64,000 nt of DNA, taken from assembly GCA_016802295.1 (NCBI GenBank), contig JAESIW010000200.1, forward strand, positions 3,968,327 through 4,032,326, written 5' to 3'. Position 1 is the stretch's first letter, and each line of letters begins with the position of its first letter. Under the pieces are notes generated by a model that was not told where the DNA came from, ran no database searches, and saw only the letters and a list, made by a program, of their open reading frames with translations. Positions 11,000-20,467 of this stretch are shown here, piece by piece. Origin of the DNA: Brachionus rotundiformis (taxonomy: Eukaryota; Rotifera; Eurotatoria; Ploima; Brachionidae). A program made the position numbers and the translations under genes.

Positions 11000-11730
11000 A
11001 AAAAGGTTATGGAATAGAGATTCTCGGGTATCCTCAATTTTGTGTTTATGCTTTAATTACTTCTCTTGGCAACTTCTTCCATTAAAAAATTAACGGTTCC
11101 ATAATGCTGACATATTATCAAATATTTTTAATTCCCTTTTATATTCAACACTGTAAATTTTTCTTCATTCAAGTTTTTCAACTGACCGATTGGTTAAGAA
11201 ATCTTTCTTTGGAAATCTCCTATCTTGCCAAGTCTTTCTTTAAATATTGAATTCCAAATTTAAACCGCCTCCTTCAAATGAGGTCTATACACCTTTTTAT
11301 AAGTCTCTAAGCTTAAATTTTTTTGTTTAGTTTTATTTCTGGCCTTTGATATGAGCTGAATTTTTAAGAAAAATGTCTCTTCCTTGAATTAGTTTGCTTT
11401 CCGAGAATTCCAAGTAACAACTATTCTGGTAGCTTCCTACACATTTCATATTTTTCCTTATTTGAAAACCTTGAGCCACTCATTTGACCATTTTGGCATG
11501 ATATTAATACCATTTTGTAATTAGCAATGTCTTCTCAGTTTTCATCAATCATAGCAATTTTAGTATCAATTTTTAACAAATCTAGCTCAAATGTTTTTCA
11601 TACATCCGGCAGATAACAAATTTAAGTGGTCCCAATGCTGAACTCTGAGGAACACCACTTATAATATGTCTGCAGAATGAACACGCATGATTTTTGTCTA
11701 GAATATTCCATTTGATGGTAACTATTTCAT
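11000..11730 (-). mobile_element. Second non-LTR retrotransposon relic (reverse transcriptase)
   Basis: On the minus strand, SGVPQSSALGPLKFVIC (about 11605-11665) is the reverse-transcriptase motif normally written SGVPQGSVLGPLLF. Further along lie KWSNEWLKVF (about 11470-11510), then YRPHLKEAV and IWNSIFKERLGKI followed by FQRKIS (about 11200-11300), the usual RPHLEYAVxxWxP thumb region. Frames are broken repeatedly. The copy differs from the relic at 8150-9000, so it is a separate insertion and probably a different subfamily. Boundaries are approximate. Confidence 0.75.
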
Positions 11731-13374
11731 TATTCTTTATATTCAATTAAAAATATAGGACATTTAGTCACATAAACTCTTGTATTACTTTATGCATTTT
11801 TAAGTTAAGTTAAACTTCAAAAATATAATAATTAATAATGATTTATTAACATGCGATTTCGTAGTATATGGAAAAGAGATTGGTAAGAGGAAATTGAAAC
11901 ATATCACAATATCACAATCAGTCAGTCCTAGATCTGATTGTTTTTATTTATATCCAGGTGTATGACATAATTAAGAAAATATATTACATTTACGGAATTA
12001 ATTAATAATTTGCTTTTTTAATTGTTTGTTTTTAGTTATTCAGCTTTTAAAATTACTTATAAGAAATTTAAATCATTATTTAACTGAATTGATAATTTGA
12101 AGACTTCTGAACAGTTTAACTAAAAGGTGGAAAAAAAAACTATTCATTCGGCAGAAAAATAAGCGCCTAATTAACTAGTTTTACAATTAAATGATTAAAA
12201 TGAAATTTTTAAATAAATATAGTGTTGTCTTAATTTAATATGACAATCATTAGCCCTGGATTTTTACCAGAAGCAAAGTTCTTTTATTGAAAAACAAATT
12301 AAATATAAAAACTTTTTTTTTTAGCTTATAAACTACTTTATCAAAGGGTCATAAAGCTATCTAAATGATAAAACAATTTTAGAAAATGTTAAAATTTTTA
12401 TTTAATTGTAAAAAAGTTAGCTCGTAAGGTAGAATCTAAAAATTTTATGTTTGATTTAAATCAAAGCTATTCAAATACTTTCTTATGATTCATTATACAT
12501 TTTTATGAATCTGAAAAAAAAAGTCGAAGACATAAGTTTAAAATTAATTAATGCGATGACAATTATCAATTTGTCAATAAGAAATGTCAAAAAGTATAAT
12601 TTAATTTTCAATTGTTAGCAATTTCAAGGCTAATCAACAAGCTTGTGTCTTTGTCAAAATAGGCTGATTTAAAAATACATTTAAATTTTTAAAAATAAAT
12701 AGCAATTAGGATATTTGGAAAAATTTATTGACAAAAATTTACCGACTAATTGTCTAATGATGGTTTAATTTTTTGTTTATTATATGCGTTTAATAATTAT
12801 TTTCGAAAAATTTCTTTATCCAATTGTATGAAAAAAATAATTAATATTTACCTAATTTTTCAATTTAATGTACTCAATATTTTTCACATCATAGGTTTTT
12901 TTGTAAAAAATCAAAAAAATTAATTTCAAACATCGTGATCAAATTGTATAAATAATAATCAAAAATTAATCTGTTGATTAGCAATTTTATTTGAAAAAAT
13001 GATTAATTCAAATAAAGAAAAAAAAATTTAATTGATGAGCTTAATCCAGTGCATTTAATAATAAAATTAATTAAATTTTAAACCATACAATCTGTGAAAT
13101 TCCTCTTGAATCTTAATTAGTTTCATTTGTCACTTATTTCTATACCGCTATTGAAACCAAGTGGTTATGTTCTCCAAAGTTATTTCAGACATTTAAAAAA
13201 AATTATAAATAGTTCTCTAATTCTTGCTCTAAGACATTTTTATTATTAAATAAGAATAAAAGTATAATAGCGACTTTCGGAAGCGTTGCATAAAATATGT
13301 TTTACATTCTAGCCAAAAATATAAATTCAAGAATTCTGACTAATAATTTCTTTATTTAGAATCTTTAAAATAAT
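11731..13374. other. Upstream flank of opsin 1, nothing recognised
   Basis: AT-rich DNA with no frame longer than a few dozen codons. It would include the promoter of the opsin gene starting at 13375, but I see no element I can name with support. Confidence 0.4.
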
Positions 13375-14606
13375 ATGATTAGTCATAATGCGTCCTTGAG
13401 CAAATACGGCCAGCAATCGCCCATTGAATGCTACAAACTTAACATGGTCTCATTGTTCTGTACATTTTTGTTTATATGTTCGCTTTCGTTCAATTCCATA
13501 CTGCTTTGGGTGTTCTACAAGAACAAAGAGATGCGCTCACCTCTAAATATCATAATGATTGCGCTGACAATGCTTAATCTTACAGGTACAATTAGTGAAC
13601 TTCCAACAGTTATTGTGACCAATTACGCATGCCGGTAAATATAACCAATTTTTTTCACTATGTTTACAGTTTTAAAAGGTGGATATTTGGAAAACTAATG
13701 TGTACAGTTTCAGGCTTTATAATGTACTTTATTGGATGCTCAAGTATTTACCTATTGACAGCCATTTCCTTCGAAAGATGGTATGTGATTGTTGAGCCAT
13801 TCAAGCAGCGCTACTTCACCTATAAAGTAACTTTGGCCATAATTCTTGCATGCTGCTCTTTCAGCTTGATTTGGTGTGTGGCACCACTATTGGGCTGGTC
13901 GCACTACTCGCTAGAGCTTTCGCTGGTAACATGTAGCGTCGAATGGGCAGAGAAATCTTTTAATGTAATCAGCTATAATTTTGTTATTTTCGGGGTTGTC
14001 TACTTAATTCCACTAATTATACTTATCTATACAAATATAAAATTAATTTTCATAGTAGGTCTTTTAATTTTGTTTTGGCTTTTTTATTTATAAATAATAT
14101 TAAAGATCAGATCCCTAAATCGATTTCTACAAAGTTCCAAGCAAACATTTTTGGCTAAAAAAAGAATTATGAAAGAAAGAAAGCTAACCATCTCTATTTT
14201 GTTTATAATTGGTAAGTATTAAATAAAATAATTAAATTTTTAATAAAAAAAAAATTGTCTAGTTGGATTTTTGGTTTCATGGACGCCTTACGCGATTGTA
14301 AGTCTAATCAGCGCATTTTTTTCCGATTATATTCATATAACGCCTCTAATGTCGTTAATTCCTTCAATATTTGCCAAGACATCTCTTGCTTGGCCTTCTA
14401 TTCTTTACATATTTAGCAACAACCAAGTAAGGTTAATTCTAAAAAAATCATTAAAATCGCTCAAAGTGAAGAAACTTGAATCCGAATGTAAGTAGTTTCA
14501 GTTTATATAGAAAAATTTCTACTTAATTTTTTTATATGTAGCGGATTCGCTATTTCAATATGAACAAAGAAATAGTCCCAAGTCAATAAAAGAAGAATTT
14601 GTTTAA
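13375..14606 (+). CDS. Opsin 1 (seven-transmembrane retinal photoreceptor, five exons)
   Basis: Exons 13375-13634, 13679-14054, 14106-14211, 14263-14487 and 14542-14606 join in phase to give 343 aa. The protein is a class A GPCR of the opsin family. It has the Schiff-base lysine K286 in FAKTS, the disulfide cysteines C95 and C172, and a glutamate (E166) six residues before C172, where rhodopsin has E181. Serine (S98) stands at the E113 counterion site. The DRY-type motif is E119-R120-W121. Helix 8 begins with NNQ, similar to the NKQ of ciliary opsins and xenopsins. The NPxxY motif is altered: the aligned residues read PSILY, keeping only the tyrosine. Ciliary-type or xenopsin affinity is my inference. 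Expected role: light sensing at the plasma membrane through a G protein. Confidence 0.9.
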
Positions 14607-15169
14607 AATTAAAATTTATTTTATTTCTTTTTCGAGCTAAATAAATTTATTTAGATTTTAGTATTCACATTTCAACAAAATGACCACGATATTAATGATT
14701 TATAAATAAAATTAGAACCCTTTTTTTATTTTTCTAAATAAAATAATTGTTATATAAGATTATATAAAATTTTTGATTTTTTTTTGAATAAAATATGTAA
14801 ATAAAATAATAGTAATATCTTACCGAATATATATCATATAGTTTTGAACAATTTTATTTAAAATGGAAACTTAATTTTTTTTAAAAAATAATAATTTTTT
14901 GGTTTAAATTCAATGTTATTTTGATTATTAAGAATTTAGCTACAATTAAAATAAAAAAAATATAAAGAGAAAAATGTTCGACTTGATCCACTAGAAGTCA
15001 ATTTCTTTTCGATTAGTCGAAAAGTCGCCAATATAAAGGAGATTCTGAGCAAACAGTTTACTCAACTCCAAACTTCAAATAAGCCTTGATTATACTGAAA
15101 ATGTCTTAACCATGTTAAATTTCTGAAAGTAATTTATATATATAGTATTTTAATAACACAAAAATGTGT
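14607..15169. other. Spacer between opsin 1 and tRNA-Asn
   Basis: It holds the 3' flank of opsin 1 and AT-rich sequence. No gene or repeat was recognised. Any promoter signals of the tRNA are internal to it. Confidence 0.5.
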
Positions 15170-15189
15170 GTCTCTATGGCGCAATCGGC

Positions 15190-15226
<37 letters not shown>

Positions 15227-15243
15227 GAATCCACCTAGGGACG
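15170..15243 (+). tRNA. tRNA-Asn (anticodon GTT)
   Basis: A complete 74-nt cloverleaf. The 7-bp acceptor stem GTCTCTA/TAGGGAC contains one T-G wobble pair, and G73 is the discriminator. The D-arm with internal A box is GGCGCAATCGGCTAGCGCG. The anticodon loop CTGTTAA carries GTT (reads AAC/AAU). The T-arm GGTTGGTGGTTCGAATCC contains the B box. No intron and no encoded CCA, as expected for a nuclear gene. A run of five T at 15246-15250 can serve as the RNA polymerase III terminator. Confidence 0.97.
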
Positions 15244-15670
15244 AATTTTTAAAACTTTATTTTAGTTTATCTTTATAGTTATCTAAAAGACTTCAAAAAA
15301 AAACTTTTTATTGTTTCATCAGTAAATTTTTCTATTTAAATGTACACTTGATGCTAAAGAAACGATCTACCTGAAAATCAAATTAAAAAATAATAATTAA
15401 ATTTCATTGAATTAGAATTTTGTATCATTTGATTTAATATTTCAAAAATAATAATAACTTAATTAATTTAAAATTTATAAATTTTTTAAAAATATATTAA
15501 AGCCAATATTTGGAGTCTTCCCAAGGTGGATTCACTAATTCTTCTTCTCAATGCGTCATAGCGATTAAAAAATATTTTAAACCAAAATTAATCCTATTAA
15601 AAATTGTCCCATAGCAATAATTTGAAGTCAATACTAACTCACTATTTTATTTATTTTTATTTCAAACAAA

Positions 15671-17247
15671 ATGATTTCCCTTAATTTTGCTCAAATAAAA
15701 GATGGACTTAAGCAACTTTTCCAATGTGAGATTTGTGATAAATTGGTTGAGGAGCCTCTAATGATCACTTGTCAAAAAAAAAATGAGAAAATGGCTAAAT
15801 TTTGTCGTAAACACATTAATGACTCTGGCTATATTAAGTGTCCATCGTGCAACTCAAAACACAAGATCAAACCTGGACAGGAAATTTTTTTCGAACCACT
15901 TGAATATGCCAGAAACTTAATTGAGTCAAATTATGATCTTGATTTAACAGTTGAGAATTTTTCTAACTTAATACAAAATTGTAACATGAAATTAAGATCT
16001 TATATGATTATGAAACAAAATCCTCATGTATTTTTAAATAATTTCTTTGACCGAGCTGTGCAGCAAATTACCAATTACATTGAGGATTACAAGCTCTTTT
16101 TGGAACAAGAATTGGATAGTTTAAATGAAAAAATAGAAGAAGGCTTCTATAAAGCAGTTAACAGGCACAGGAATATAGGACTAGAGGACTCTTCACTTAG
16201 GGTTCAGATTAGGAACAAAATTCTCGAATTCGACTCGGAATATCAGCATTTGAAGGATAATTTTCTCGGATTCAAGTTTAATGAACGAAACTTGATCCAA
16301 CTTCAATTCCTGATTGTGCGCTTGCACAGTTTTAATCTTTCTCTTGGTCAAGAGCTGTTTCCAGACGAGTACATGCTAGAGACTCCTGATGAATTAGTTC
16401 TGAAGAAAAATCTCGGCTACTTTGTTAAATCGCCCACATCAGTGAGTATAAAATTTTGTTTTTAACACAATTATTAATTCATTTTAGACCAAAGGTAAAA
16501 ATTAAACTAAAAATTATCATTTAAATGTACTTTATTGAAAAAAAGAGTATGATTTTGAGAATGTTTCACAGAATTTGCTGTTTATAAGCGAACTTCAAAA
16601 TCTAAAATATATGCTAAAGGAGAAAAAAATGTGTTTTATATATGAAAACAGCCTGAATGATTATTTGTTTTTAAGCGTTCTAGCTCGATTCGAAAAAGAT
16701 AGCCAGTGTGCCAAGACTGACAATTTTGTTTTGGATATTAAGTTGGTATATTTAGATAAAACAATTGAGTAATAATAACTGCATGGAAAAAAAACTTAAA
16801 ATATAATTTAAAAATTTTTTAAAGAAAACTTAAAGGCAAAGTTAAAGTTATTTTTTGGAATCCAAGTGAATTTGAGTGTGAGAAAAAATCAGGTGTACCC
16901 AAAAGTGTATGTTGGGAGTTTGATGTCGAGTTTACCTCTGAAAATTCAAATGAGTCTTTAAAAACCCTTAATGCCAATGATCTATTTTTACATGATGTTT
17001 ACTGCAGTGAAAAAGATTCGATTGTAATCGGCATGAAGTTTTTTATTGATCACATTCAACTACCACGGCCCGATCTAAATCCAGAGTATTGTCAATTCAA
17101 TTTATAAAGATAAGCTGAGCTAAATGTTCTTTTTTAAGGTTGAATGAATTTGTAAAATATGTAGCAGAGAAAGTGAATAATGATCCGGTAAAATCGGAAC
17201 CTGATAATAAACTTTTATTTTCTGATACTCAAAGTACACGTTTTTAA
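15671..17247 (+). CDS. RING-like zinc-binding, coiled-coil protein (multi-exon, structure partly resolved)
   Basis: Exon 1 (15671-16441) encodes 257 aa. Cysteines and histidines at C19, C22, C34, C45, H48, C57 and C60 form a RING-like cluster, ending in KCPSCNSKH, but one ligand expected after C34 is not in the usual place. A helical, probably coiled-coil segment follows (about residues 130-185). Exon 2 starts at 16572 in phase 0 (NLLFISELQNLKYML) and runs to about 16742. A third exon from about 16825 reads KLKGKVKVIFWNPSEF onward to LPRPDLNPEYC. A last exon (about 17139-17247) ends TQSTRF. The exact donor and acceptor choices for the last two introns do not resolve cleanly. If the cluster is a true RING, ubiquitin ligase activity is likely. 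No family name can be given. Confidence 0.65.
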
Positions 17248-17854
17248 TAAAATTTATAGTCATCAGACAAAAAAAAAATTTTTTTTATCTTCGATCAATA
17301 GTTTAATTCCAAAAATTTAATAAAAATGTCCACATAAAAATAAAAATAGATTAAAATTATTAAAAAATTAAAATTATTTTTATTAATTAAATTTTATTAT
17401 ATGGTAACCAAGTCTAACTGAGTGCAATAGTAACCCAGTTTCCCCCAATTTTTTAGCCACCTATTTACTTCCGGCGATTAATTGTTTGAGATCCAAAGGG
17501 ATTAAAGCGGTTAACCCGATTAAAGTCCCGTAATTGAATAGAATTTAGAGAGATTTGGTGATTTTTTTGACTAATAGAGTTAAACAGATTTAACCCTATA
17601 AGGCCTAAAAATTAGCATGTCATAAAAAGGAAAAACTAAAATTCTGAAATTCCAATATATATCTTAAGACTTGAATTAAGGAATTAACTTTTTTCGTTAC
17701 CATATTTATAATTATTTAGATTAAAAAATTTTGGATTCGTTTTGAATACTGATTTTTTTGAAAATAAAAATGAATAAAAAATTCCAATTTTTAATTATTA
17801 TCAATTTCAAGTGATTTTGCCCAAAAATTAAAATCATTATAATACCTTAAGTAT
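17248..17854. other. Spacer with a GC-richer patch, nothing identified
   Basis: At 17405-17560 the sequence is clearly less AT-rich than its surroundings and contains runs of C and G (for example CAGTTTCCCCCAATT), but every frame is interrupted quickly. It may be a decayed mobile element. Confidence 0.4.
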
Positions 17855-18091
17855 TTACCGTATTCTCTCGTTCGATAATGCTGTAGCAGAACTCAGCATT
17901 AAATTAAAAATTTCAGAGTCTGCTGCGGACATAAACCTGTGATTATGCGACTGGACCATGTATGCTGTATCATGAGCGAGATGTACTTTGGTGCAGAGTT
18001 CAAAAGCGTGTCTTAGCTGATGGTGCAGCATAATCGAACCAATGAATTCGATAAGTATAAAATTAATTACACAAGAATATCTTAATGATCT
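17855..18091 (-). pseudogene. Unassigned 78-codon open frame, probable relic or exon
   Basis: The minus strand is open from after a stop at 18092-18094 to a TAA at 17855-17857, with a marked rise in GC content. The peptide includes segments such as FIGSIMLHHQLRHAFELC and SEIFNLMLSSATALSNER, which look like real protein rather than translated AT-rich spacer. An internal ATG (in GSIML) would give about 58 residues. I recognise no family. It lies between the RING-like gene and a MITE and could be a transposon fragment. Confidence 0.3.
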
Positions 18092-18280
18092 TTATTGAAT
18101 ACTTAATTAATTTTTTGAATCTCTTAAAATTCAAAAATATTGTATATTAATATATTTTTGTAATATTTGGTTTGGTATGGTTTCTGGATAAAAAAAATGC
18201 TTATGCATAATTTTAAAATCAAAAAATAATTTAAAACCTTTCAGTATGATCATTTAATTTAAATTATAAACTCTAATTTA

Positions 18281-18698
18281 AATGATCTGACAACAAGAAA
18301 TACGGCTCGAATGTTTTAAGCTTCAACTTTGATCTCTTGATCACACAGCAATTTACAGAGTTGTTGCAATAACTGTAATTACATAAATTTGACAGAATTT
18401 ACGTAAATTCTGGCAATGTGACTTAAAATTACGTAAAAACTAAAATCAACAAAAATAGATAGAATTTGATGAATTTTTAAAAGGATTTTAATACTAACAA
18501 TCAAAAATTGTAAATTTTTATTTTAAAGAGTAATGCTTTGTTTTATCAGTTAAATTATCAAATTAAAAAAAATTTAAAATCATCTAATTATATCTATTTT
18601 TGGTGGTTTTAATTAGAATTTACGTAAATTCTAATTACGAAAGACATCAAAGTTGAAGTTTAAAACATTCGAGCCGTATTTCTTGTTATCAGATCATT
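18281..18698. mobile_element. MITE of 418 bp with about 56-bp terminal inverted repeats
   Basis: The left end (AATGATCTGACAACAAGAAA, 18281 on) is matched in reverse complement by the right end at 18698. Near-identity extends for about 56 bp with only a few mismatches. The interior has no coding capacity. It carries two perfect palindromes sharing the core GAATTTACGTAAATTC, at 18393-18412 (20 bp) and 18611-18636 (26 bp). No convincing target-site duplication is visible, so the superfamily is not assigned. The whole element could fold into a long hairpin. Confidence 0.85.
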
Positions 18699-19165
18699 GA
18701 ATCAAGTCATTGAATCGACTTGACTTATGACCCGTGACTTAAAAACAACTCTGATTTTAACCAATTTTAAAATGCAAAAAAAGACTCTATTTTAGCAAAG
18801 ATTTATCAGTCAGTAATGTTAATTTTATTAGAAAAAATCGTACAAAGGCTTTTAGCTTGTTGCTTTGCCTTTAAATTGCAAAATAAGACCAGCCATATCA
18901 AATACTGATTGACATCTAGTTGATTGCCTTTTTCAGAAATTTATTTCAGCATCTTTTATTAAATATTTACCTATTGATTAACCGTTTTAAATTAAAAATA
19001 AAATAAAATTTTAAAAATAGCTTTATTTATAAGGAAACTATTTATAAATGTTTACATCAAAATAGATTTAAACAACAGATAACATGTTTGATCGTTTTAT
19101 GCGTCCTTTGCTCGAAGTCAAATGGCTTGTTTTGGCTTAAAAATGGCATATAAAAGCATTAACTT
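18699..19165. other. 3' flank of opsin 2, nothing recognised
   Basis: AT-rich spacer between the MITE and the end of opsin 2. It contains no frame or repeat that I can support. Confidence 0.45.
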
Positions 19166-20467
19166 CTAGGATTTTAATACATACAAATCTTGTCGGCACA
19201 TTAAGCAAAACTGATTTAAAATGAACCTAATTTTTATAAATTTATCAACTACTACTGAAGTAGCAACAATGATCAGACTTAAACTAAAAATAATTTCTCT
19301 ATATGCCGAATAGATTTTCAAATTATATCTAATTATACTTGGCATTGAATTTTTGCTTTTTTTCCTGAACATTTTGAATATTCTTCTTTTGGCCTGATTG
19401 TTGAACATCATGTACAAAAAAGATGTCCAAAAAAATGAAGATTTGGCAAATAATGCTGGAGTTGTGGCCGTAAGTGGTTGAACTTTTGACCAAAATGTGG
19501 CATATATTGAAACAAGGCCATATGGAAGCCAACTGATTATAAAAAAACCTTTAAAGTAAAAAATAATTTTACTTTTTTCCTTAAAAAACATATAAAACAA
19601 TTACTTATAAGCAATGATGTTATAATTATCAAATTTTTTTCAATTGTGATATTTTTTTGAGTCTTAAAGTTGGCCGAGATTATTTGTTTAGATTTTCGAA
19701 ATTTTTTTATCTTTTAATGAATTTTTTTTAAATTAAAAGAAGGCCAAAAATTATACATGTTTTACTTACAAGGGAAATGAGCCTTAGATTGTTAATTAGC
19801 AAGCAGATTGACGGCAAAAGAAACACAAAAACCAAAATGGTAAAATTATAGCTGGTTACATTTAGAGATTTTTCATTCCATTCGACACTGCAACTTGTCC
19901 CCACTCCTTCGAAAGAGTAGAATGACCAGCCGAAAAATGGCGTCAATGACCAAAAAAGACCAAGTAAAATGCATACCAAAATGACAAGCGAGTAGTTCGA
20001 ATTACCTATTTTTTTACCAACTCTGGTAAGTGGTTGTCCTAATACGTATAGTCTTTCGAATGAAATAGCCACCATCAGGTAAATACTTGTGCATCCAACA
20101 AAATACATAATGAATGCTGAAATCGGGCAAAAGAAAAATGGAAATATCCATCTTAAAAATGATGATAAATTGAATTTTTTTTAATTAATTATTTTATTAA
20201 CCTGCAATTATAATTGCTCAATATTATTATTGGAAGTTCAGTTAATGTTCCAAAGAGATTAAGTACAACAAGTGCTAAAACTATTAAATTGAATGATTTC
20301 CGAAGCTCTTTGTGTAAACAAAATAGACGAAGTAGCATAATGTTAAATATTACACTAAGACAGAACAAAGTAATACAATAATAAGATATTATTCTGAGAC
20401 TTGGACAATTTTCATCGGCAGATTGGTTTGTGCTTAATTTCACCGGAAAATTTGTCTTCATTTTCAT
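19166..20467 (-). CDS. Opsin 2 (seven-transmembrane retinal photoreceptor, at least four exons)
   Basis: Exons 20467-20202, 20151-19770, 19710-19605 and 19548-19166 join in phase to give up to 378 aa. Opsin hallmarks are the retinal-binding K287 (FAKSS), disulfide cysteines C97 and C176, E170 at the E181-type counterion site, E121-R122-L123 for DRY, and NNQ at the start of helix 8. NPxxY is replaced by TSFLY. Sequence and all three intron positions and phases (2, 0, 1) match opsin 1, so the two are paralogues; they point towards each other about 4.6 kb apart. The C-terminal tail after about FRKKSKNSMP is uncertain. A donor at about 19341 and an acceptor before VVDKFIKI would shorten it while keeping frame. 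Confidence 0.88.

Noticed and set aside
16488..16494. 7-nt microexon in the RING-like gene
   Set aside because: Including it shifts the frame and leads to a stop within 30 codons. Direct joining of the phase-0 exons on either side keeps a good reading frame, so it is not in the gene model.
19166..19341. Extra hydrophobic segment at the opsin 2 C-terminus as an eighth membrane helix
   Set aside because: It may be intron read-through. An in-frame donor and acceptor pair would remove most of it.
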